NCBI GenBank assembly: GCA_034667245.1
Contig: JAXDKI010000177.1
Coordinates: 1-11,406, forward strand
Source: DATBFX01 sp034667245
GTDB taxonomy: Bacteria > Chloroflexota > Chloroflexia > Thermomicrobiales > UBA6265
Length of the DNA: 11,406 nucleotides
Reading direction: 5' to 3'
Positions within the stretch are counted from its first letter, which is position 1. Each line of letters starts with the position of its first letter. Positions 6,743 to 11,406 of this stretch are shown here, in pieces. The position numbers and the translations under genes were made by a program. The notes beneath the pieces were generated by a model, which had not been told where the DNA came from, searched no databases, and saw only the letters and a program-made list of their open reading frames with translations.

Positions 6743-7378
6743 CTAGCCGCCCAGTTCTCGGCGTCGCAGGACGACGCCACCACCGACGAGCGCCAGAGCG
6801 ATCGCGGCGAGACCAGCCAGGAGCGCCGCGTTGGTCGACGAGCCTGCCATCTGGCCGACGCCGGTCGCCGGGGCAGTGGTCACGCCGGTGCCGTTGCCGG
6901 ACTCGGTCTCGGTCGGCGTCTCGGTCGGCGTCTCACCGCCGGCAGCGCCCTCGATGTTGCCGCAGGCGATGTAGGTGGCGACGTTGTCGGCCGACAGGTG
7001 GAGGTTGACCGCGTGCGGCTCGGCGAGCAGATCGTCGAGTGCAACCTCGACATCGGTCTCACTGACACCGTCCGCGTCGACGTTGTTCAGAGGATATTCC
7101 GGATTCGGATTGAGATCGTCGCAGGTGCCTTCGTGGATATGGGCCGGGTGGTCGCCGGTCGCACCGTCGACCTGGATGGAGACGGTGGTGGTGCCGTCGC
7201 CGTTGTCGGTCAGGGTCGCCGTGCCGGAAACGCCGGAGTCGTTGAGCTCCTCGAGGTCGATGGTGATGCTGTCCTCCTGCGCGGATGCCGGCGCGACGCG
7301 CGCGAACGACGCCACCGCCAGGAGGACCAAGAGAACGGCGCCTAACCGCGCCAGACTGAAGCTCCTCGTTTCCTGCAT
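6743..7378 (-). CDS. Secreted, probably surface-anchored CHRD-like His-rich protein
   Basis: A 211-residue exported protein. Residues 1-33 are a signal peptide ending APASA before Gln34. The domain at about 36-143 is a beta-rich module with GTATLTDNGDGTTTVSIQV, then H77-P-A-H80-I-H82 and a later H127. Cys86 and Cys139 could form a disulfide. The pattern resembles CHRD and Cu/Zn-SOD-like extracellular domains; metal binding by the His cluster is inference. A Gly/Thr/Glu/Pro linker (144-170, ETPTETPTETE) leads to APATG (169-173), a hydrophobic helix (184-204) and RRR, arranged like a sortase signal but without the leading Leu. It could also simply stay as a C-terminal membrane anchor. The ATG at 7378-7376 has GGAGGGAG four bases upstream; an ATG at 7408 would put that site inside the coding region. 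It is followed by two hairpins. Confidence 0.7.
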   Translation of the reverse strand: MQETRSFSLARLGAVLLVLLAVASFARVAPASAQEDSITIDLEELNDSGVSGTATLTDNGDGTTTVSIQVDGATGDHPAHIHEGTCDDLNPNPEYPLNNVDADGVSETDVEVALDDLLAEPHAVNLHLSADNVATYIACGNIEGAAGGETPTETPTETESGNGTGVTTAPATGVGQMAGSSTNAALLAGLAAIALALVGGGVVLRRRELGG

Positions 7379-7526
7379 CGTGCTCCCTCCAGAGAAGATC
7401 GATCGCACGGCGAAACCATTCCGCCTCGCGTCGGCCCCAGAATCGGAGAGGCGCTCGGGAACGACGCTCCCAGTGGGGACGAGACGTCAGCGTACCGCCT
7501 TGGTTGTGAGCACGCAAGGCCAGGCG

Positions 7527-7588
7527 AGTTGCCAGTTGGCAGTTGGCAGTTGTCAGAGGCACACGAATCGTTCTGCCAACTGGCAACT
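7527..7588. repeat. Tandem 7-mer with inverted copy; long hairpin after the annealing-protein gene
   Basis: Four consecutive 7-base units AGTTG[CGT]C occupy 7527-7554. The 16-base arm at 7527-7542 is matched perfectly by its inverted copy at 7573-7588, leaving a 30-base loop. On the minus strand the hairpin begins 5 bases after the TAG of the 7594-8517 gene, so it can act as its terminator or 3'-end structure. No T-tract is visible. Confidence 0.7.
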
Positions 7589-7593
7589 AACGG

Positions 7594-8517
7594 CTACGTG
7601 TCGCCACGCTTGGCAATGATGAGTTGGCGGACTTCGGCGGGGTTGAGGTTGTTCATGGGGCGACCGATGAAGGCTTCGATGCCGCCTTTGCTTTCGTACC
7701 CTTGCTCACGCGCCCACTTCCAGAAGGCGGTCCAAGAGTAGTCTTCGAGCGGGGGTTCCGACTCGGTGACGGCAGTCGGAGCACCCTGGCGGGCCGGAGC
7801 CGGATTCGGGAACGGGGTTGGTGTCGCCGGTGTGGCACGTTCGCGCGCGGCGCCGATCTCGACCGGGGCCGGTCGTGCCTGGCCCGTTCCAGCGCGGCGG
7901 TCTGCCACGCCCCGGGCGGGCATGGGCGTCGGCGCGGGTGTGGCGGGAGGGGTCGGCGACTCCTCGGTCGTCGCCGCGCGACTGGTGGCGGCCGGAGCGG
8001 TTGCCGCGGCGCGGGGTGCCGGCTGAGCAGGCGGGCGGGCAACCGGTGCTTCGGGGGGCGCCACGCTCGGCGCCTCGTTGTTCTCCGTCTCGGCCTCGGC
8101 CTCAGCCTCGGCGAACTGAGCGCCGTAGCCGAGCGCGTTCAGGGCGCGCCCGAGTGCTTTGGTCTCCGCCTTCTCGATATAGTCCGGGAAGTCGGTGGCG
8201 GTCTCGCTGCCGTGGCCGGTCGCCTTGCCACCACCGGGGATACTGACGGTCGCCTTGAAGATCGCGACTCCGTCGTCGATCCGGATGTGCTCGGTCAGGG
8301 TCTCGGCGTCCGGGTGCTCGCGTCGCAACCAGAGGAGCCGGAACTTCACGTCAAGGTAATCCTGGGCGCCGCCGCGACCGCGAAGCTGCCGAAAATAGGG
8401 CGCAGGATTGAACGCGGCACCGGCGCGGCCGCCCGGTCCATCTTCTTGAAGCATGTTCCCCTCGCGCTCGCCGGAGTCCAGATCGTCGTAGCGTGGGTTG
8501 CCGTCGTCGCCGTCCAT
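7594..8517 (-). CDS. Probable Rad52/ERF-like single-strand DNA annealing protein with unusual tail
   Basis: A 307-residue protein in three parts. Residues 36-135 hold a compact domain with FNPAPYFRQLRGR, DYLDVKFRLLWLRREHPDAE, an ATGHGSE strand and the signature YIEKAETKALGRALNALGYG (113-132). That last block matches the helix conserved in Rad52, phage ERF and DdrA-type single-strand annealing proteins, which pair complementary single strands during repair or recombination. Residues about 136-259 are a Pro/Ala-rich linker, beginning with an AEAEAEAETE run. Residues 260-307 form a Trp-rich helical tail (YSWTAFWKWAREQGY, then NPAEVRQLI) that I do not recognise; it could bind a partner protein or DNA. 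The ATG at 8517-8515 has AGAGGAGAG seven bases upstream; a Met at residue 22 is the alternative. No phage genes are nearby, so this looks chromosomal. Assignment rests on motif reading and is moderate. Confidence 0.55.
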   Translation of the reverse strand: MDGDDGNPRYDDLDSGEREGNMLQEDGPGGRAGAAFNPAPYFRQLRGRGGAQDYLDVKFRLLWLRREHPDAETLTEHIRIDDGVAIFKATVSIPGGGKATGHGSETATDFPDYIEKAETKALGRALNALGYGAQFAEAEAEAETENNEAPSVAPPEAPVARPPAQPAPRAAATAPAATSRAATTEESPTPPATPAPTPMPARGVADRRAGTGQARPAPVEIGAARERATPATPTPFPNPAPARQGAPTAVTESEPPLEDYSWTAFWKWAREQGYESKGGIEAFIGRPMNNLNPAEVRQLIIAKRGDT

Positions 8518-8597
8518 GGCAACGCTCTCCTCTGGATGCGCGTTCAGGCGCACGAGTTCCCGGCCACAGGCGGAACGGAACGAAAGACCCCGCTTTC

Positions 8598-8623
8598 CCT
8601 GCTGGGTCCTCAGCAGGAGTATA
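8598..8623 (-). promoter_or_regulatory. Candidate -10 element and 5' UTR hairpin for the annealing-protein gene
   Basis: On the minus strand TATACT (8623-8618) matches five of six -10 bases; the -35 region is poor. Directly after it, CCTGCTG and CAGCAGG (8598-8604 with 8611-8617) form a 7-bp stem with a 6-base loop near the expected transcript 5' end, about 80-100 bases before the ATG at 8517. A protective 5' hairpin or an operator-like site are both possible. Confidence 0.35.
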
Positions 8624-8660
8624 GCGGACGAGGGGATCGGAACCGCGGGACGAGTGTCGA

Positions 8661-8702
8661 GTGGCAGGTGGCAAGGGCCAAGTGGGGTGGCCCTTGCCAC
8701 TC
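8661..8702. repeat. Hairpin built of GTGGCA-type units
   Basis: GTGGCAAGGGCCA (8668-8680) and TGGCCCTTGCCAC (8688-8700) form a perfect 13-bp stem around AGTGGGG. Just outside, GTGGCAG at 8661 repeats the start of the arm as an imperfect 7-base tandem unit. It lies upstream of the annealing-protein gene, about 150 bases before its start, opposite in position to the hairpin at 7527-7588. Confidence 0.65.
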
Positions 8703-9087
8703 GTCAGACGGTCAGACAATAGGCGACGTGGACCGGGGCGGAGGGGGCGGCGCTGGCACGCAGGGAGGCGGTCACTCGTCGGCCACGTCGCGTGCAGCGG
8801 GCGACACCGGCGCTAATTGAAGGTGATGGTGCCGAGCAGCAGCGCGCCGGCGGCAAGGGCCAACGATCCAATGTGGCGATCGAGCGCGATGAGGGGCAGC
8901 GCGGTCGGCGCTTGGCACCGAGCCAAGAATCAGCATCTGGCCGTGTCTCACGTCCGAAGGACAGGCTACGCAGGGGGAGCCGGCGACTCCATCACCGAAC
9001 GCGCCCTTGGCAGGCGAGTCCTTCGTACCGCGGCAGGGAGCGCCATCCGCCGATCCCGGTCCACTGGACCGAACGGTCGAACGAGGA
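8701..9087. other. Gap without a convincing gene
   Basis: Between the hairpin at 8661-8702 and the promoter of the regulator gene I see no supported gene, tRNA or structured RNA. A 6-bp stem CTTGGC/GCCAAG sits at 8911-8927. On the minus strand a frame opening after a TGA and closing at TAG 8815-8813 encodes about 37 residues, ending in a hydrophobic stretch with SLALAAGALLLG. It has no ribosome binding site and only a TTG as possible start, so it could be a relic of a membrane protein or chance. Confidence 0.5.
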
Positions 9088-9116
9088 TTGACACTCCCTT
9101 ATCGGTTCGGGAAGAT
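9088..9116 (+). promoter_or_regulatory. Candidate sigma-70 promoter for the regulator gene
   Basis: TTGACA (9088-9093), a 17-base spacer, then GAAGAT (9111-9116). The start codon at 9162 follows 45 bases later, leaving a short leader. It has the same layout as the candidate at 2997-3025. An alternative -10, TAGGAT at 9125-9130, is too far from this -35. Confidence 0.4.
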
Positions 9117-9161
9117 GCGGGCGATAGGATCACCGAAAGCGTCGCGCCAGATGAGGAGCCG

Positions 9162-11406
9162 ATGTCACGGTCGCTGCAAAGCGAGTCGCTACCGCCACTT
9201 GTCTCGACCGGCTCGCTGATTGGCCGGGAAGGGGAGTTATCGGCCGTCTCGGCGTTGTTGAGCCGAGACGACGTGCGCCTGGTGACCCTCACGGGTCCTG
9301 GGGGCATCGGCAAGACGAGGCTGGCTCTGCGCGTAATCGAGACGGTCCGCGCCGTGTTTCCTGACGGCACCACCGTCGTCGATCTTTCCTCTGTCGGCGA
9401 TGCCTCACTCGTCTTTCCGACCGTCGGTCGGGCCTTGGGTCTGCGGGATGTCGGAGACGTCCCCTTCTTCGACCGCGTCGTCCGCATGGTCGGGCAGCAG
9501 CGGCGGTTGCTCGTGCTCGACAGCTTCGAGCACCTCATGGCGGAGGCACCGGCGGTCTCCGACCTCCTTGCCGCCTGTCCACGCCTGGCCGTTCTCGCCA
9601 CGAGTCGAGAAGCGCTGCGAGTGAGCGGTGAATACGAGTTTCCCGTTCCCTCTCTCCGGCTACCCGCAGCGGGACGGCGGCCTTCGGTCGCCGACGCAGC
9701 CAACTCGCCGGCGGTCGAACTCTTCCTCCGCCGCGCACGATCGGTGCGTCCGCAGTTTGACCTGAGCGAGGAGACCGCGCCGGTCATCGTCGAGATCTGC
9801 TCCCGGCTGGACGGGCTTCCCCTCGCCATCGAGCTCGCCGCCGCCCGCATCAAGGTCCTCTCGCCGCAGGCTCTGATGGCGCGACTGTCGCACCGTCTCG
9901 ATCTGCTCACCGGCGGACCACGCGACGCCCCAGTCCGCCTCCAAACGATGCGGGGCGCGATCTCCTGGAGCTATGACCTGCTCCTTCCCGAAGAGCAAGC
10001 GCTCTTCCGGCGGCTGGCGATCTTTGCCGGCGACTTCGGCCTGGAGGCGGCCGAATATGTAGACGGAGAGACGGAGAGACGGAAAGACGGACAGCACGAC
10101 GACACTCTTCGTCTGTCCGTCTTCGAGGGGATTGCCTCGCTTGTGGACAAGAGCCTGCTGTGGCAGAGGGAGGGGGACGTCGGCGAGCCGCGCTATGGGA
10201 TGCTGGAGACGGTGCGGGAGTTCGCGCAGGTCGAACTTGTCAGGGCGGGGGAGGAACCGGCAGCACGCGACGCGCTGGCTGAGTGGTGCGCGGCGTTTGG
10301 CGAAAACGTTGAGAAACATGTCCACGGGCGATGGGGTTCGGCCTGGCTGGTCCGGTTCGAGACGGAGCTCGACAATATTCGCGCCACGCTCACCTGGCTG
10401 ACGACGACCGGTCAGCATAGACGGGTGCTTCGCCTCGTCGCGGCAGTCTGGCCGTACTGGTTCAATCGAGGGAGCTTGACCGAAGGTCGGCGCTGGCTGG
10501 ATGGAGCGCTGACTCACGCCGGCGACTTGGAACCGGCACTCGTGATGTGGGCACACCTTGGCGCGGGGATGCTCGCGATGGCGCAGGTCGATTTCGACCG
10601 CGCCGCACCGGCACTGGAAGAGGCACGCGCGCTGGCGAACGCGGTAGGAGATCCAGGGGTGGTCGCCCGTGCCGAGTTTGGACTCGGCGTGATTGCCCAG
10701 GACCTCGGCGACCCGGGGAGAGCGCGGGACCACTTCGAAGCCGCGCTGGCGGGCTCGGCAGCCGCGCACGACGATCTCCTAACGGCGACGACGTTGAACA
10801 ACCTGGGGCTCGTCACGTCACGGCAGGGAGACCACGACCAAGGTCAAGCCTATCTGGAAGAGAGTCTCCGCCGCCACCGGGCGCTCGGGCACCGGCTGGG
10901 CGAGGCGCTGTCGCTCCGCTTCCTCGGCCAAGTTGCACAGGCGAGAGGCGATCTCCCGGGCGCGGCATCGTTGTATCGAGACAGCCTGCGCTTTGAGCCA
11001 GCCGAGTTGCAATCGTGGCACATTGCCGGCTCGTTGGAGGGATTGGCAGCGACCGCTGGTTCAGGTCGAGAGTCCGAATTGGCCGCCAAGTTCCTCGGGG
11101 CGGCCGAGGCGTTGCGCGAAGAGGTCGGCATTCCCGTCGAACCGGCATTACAGGAGGCGCACGCCCGGACGCTTGCCGCCGTGCAGGCTGCGCTTGGTAC
11201 GGAGGCGTGTTCACGGGCGCAGGCAGCCGGGCGAGCGATGCCGCGCGACCAGGTGATCGCGGCGGCGATCCAACCACCCGAGGCCAGGTCCTTCTCCATG
11301 CCGCGCGGCGAGCCAGTTCCCAAACCTGCACCAGCACCTAGTTCCGTCGGTGAGCCGCTGACAGCACGCGAGTCGGAGGTCCTTCGCCTGCTGGCAGAGG
11401 GTCTTT
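9162..11406 (+). CDS. ATPase/TPR/LuxR-family transcriptional regulator, 3' end cut by the window
   Basis: 748 residues are visible of a large cytosolic regulator combining a signal-transduction ATPase with a LuxR DNA-binding domain. It opens with PPLVSTGSLIGREGEL, the usual lead-in to the ATPase. Walker A GPGGIGKT is at 45-52 and Walker B LLVLDSFEH has Asp120 (many relatives have DNFEH). A sensor-like ATSREALRVSGE and the GLPLAIELAAARI motif follow, then a winged-helix-like region (FRRLAIFAGDF...LVDKSLL). About 460-615 holds TPR-like helical pairs such as ARDHFEAALAG and GAASLYRDSL. From 733, LTARESEVLRLLAEGL begins the LuxR helix-turn-helix, which the right edge cuts. The ATG at 9162 has GAGGAG three bases upstream and a promoter at 9088-9116. 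Residues 301-321 are encoded by a tandem 8-mer with an inverted copy. What it senses and controls is not visible. Confidence 0.93.
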   Translation, partial: MSRSLQSESLPPLVSTGSLIGREGELSAVSALLSRDDVRLVTLTGPGGIGKTRLALRVIETVRAVFPDGTTVVDLSSVGDASLVFPTVGRALGLRDVGDVPFFDRVVRMVGQQRRLLVLDSFEHLMAEAPAVSDLLAACPRLAVLATSREALRVSGEYEFPVPSLRLPAAGRRPSVADAANSPAVELFLRRARSVRPQFDLSEETAPVIVEICSRLDGLPLAIELAAARIKVLSPQALMARLSHRLDLLTGGPRDAPVRLQTMRGAISWSYDLLLPEEQALFRRLAIFAGDFGLEAAEYVDGETERRKDGQHDDTLRLSVFEGIASLVDKSLLWQREGDVGEPRYGMLETVREFAQVELVRAGEEPAARDALAEWCAAFGENVEKHVHGRWGSAWLVRFETELDNIRATLTWLTTTGQHRRVLRLVAAVWPYWFNRGSLTEGRRWLDGALTHAGDLEPALVMWAHLGAGMLAMAQVDFDRAAPALEEARALANAVGDPGVVARAEFGLGVIAQDLGDPGRARDHFEAALAGSAAAHDDLLTATTLNNLGLVTSRQGDHDQGQAYLEESLRRHRALGHRLGEALSLRFLGQVAQARGDLPGAASLYRDSLRFEPAELQSWHIAGSLEGLAATAGSGRESELAAKFLGAAEALREEVGIPVEPALQEAHARTLAAVQAALGTEACSRAQAAGRAMPRDQVIAAAIQPPEARSFSMPRGEPVPKPAPAPSSVGEPLTARESEVLRLLAEGL
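10062..10123 (+). repeat. In-frame tandem 8-mer with inverted copy inside the regulator gene
   Basis: Four 8-base units GACGGA[GAC]A occupy 10062-10093. AAGACGGACAG (10084-10094) has a perfect inverted copy CTGTCCGTCTT (10113-10123), leaving an 18-base loop. It encodes a charged segment (DGETERRKDGQHDD) between the EAAEYV helix and the FEGIASLVDKSLL block. Relatives usually have a short, variable loop here, so this looks like an insertion tolerated by the protein. Confidence 0.7.

Noticed and set aside
7527..7588. CRISPR-like array
   Set aside because: The units are 7 bases with no spacers, and the structure is a tandem array with one inverted copy.
7624..8820. 398-codon open frame on the plus strand
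   Set aside because: It is antisense to the annealing-protein gene and rich in Arg/Gly/Ala as expected from GC-rich shadow frames; no domain is visible and it runs through the 8661-8702 hairpin.
8792..9091. 99-codon open frame on the plus strand
   Set aside because: Arg/Gln-rich with no domain or clear ribosome site; looks like non-coding GC-rich sequence.
9660..10769. 369-codon open frame on the minus strand
   Set aside because: It lies fully opposite the ATPase/LuxR regulator, whose frame has clear motifs; the antisense translation shows none.

Overview
The window is GC-rich bacterial DNA with tightly packed genes of mixed function. Its gene content is a WD-like PQQ propeller with an 'FRGNPARTG' leader, a Uma2 (DUF820) endonuclease, a DUF885 protein, a large NB-ARC/TPR/LuxR ATPase-regulator, a small secreted His-rich protein with a C-terminal anchor, and short tandem-plus-inverted repeats. 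Together these suggest a Chloroflexota genome, perhaps of the Thermomicrobia/Sphaerobacter type. That assignment is inference from gene content and cannot be proved from this sequence alone. There are no rRNA or tRNA genes, CRISPR arrays, transposases or phage structural genes.

Layout. 1-616 (-): 5' part of a PLP-dependent aromatic amino acid decarboxylase, running off the left edge. 722-1948 (+): exported eight-bladed PQQ-type beta-propeller, divergent from the decarboxylase. 1974-2032: palindromic intergenic element between convergent genes. 2064-2891 (-): SDR oxidoreductase. 3066-4199 (+): Gfo/Idh/MocA oxidoreductase, divergent from the SDR across a 174-base control region. 4265-5977 (+): DUF885 hydrolase-like protein, 65 bases behind the oxidoreductase and probably in the same operon. 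5988-6532 (-): Uma2-family nuclease with one C-terminal frameshift, converging on the DUF885 gene with a 10-base gap once the frame is corrected. 6654-6725: two hairpins. 6743-7378 (-): secreted, probably surface-anchored CHRD-like protein. 7594-8517 (-): probable Rad52/ERF-like single-strand annealing protein, with strong hairpins on both sides. 8518-9161: upstream region with no convincing gene. 9162-11406 (+): ATPase/TPR/LuxR transcriptional regulator, cut by the right edge inside its HTH.

How the parts relate. The SDR, Gfo/Idh/MocA and DUF885 genes form a plausible small catabolic cluster around one divergent promoter region; the substrate is unknown. All three carry non-canonical residues at positions that are normally catalytic: SDR YxxxK to YxxxR, Gfo/Idh D-x3-H to G-x3-P, and DUF885 HExxPGHH to HHGGLGHH. 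This is the most unusual signal in the window. The second is a set of three short elements (7527-7588, 8661-8702, 10062-10123), each combining short-period tandem units with an inverted copy; one of them lies in frame inside the regulator gene. The remaining genes look like independent chromosomal loci.
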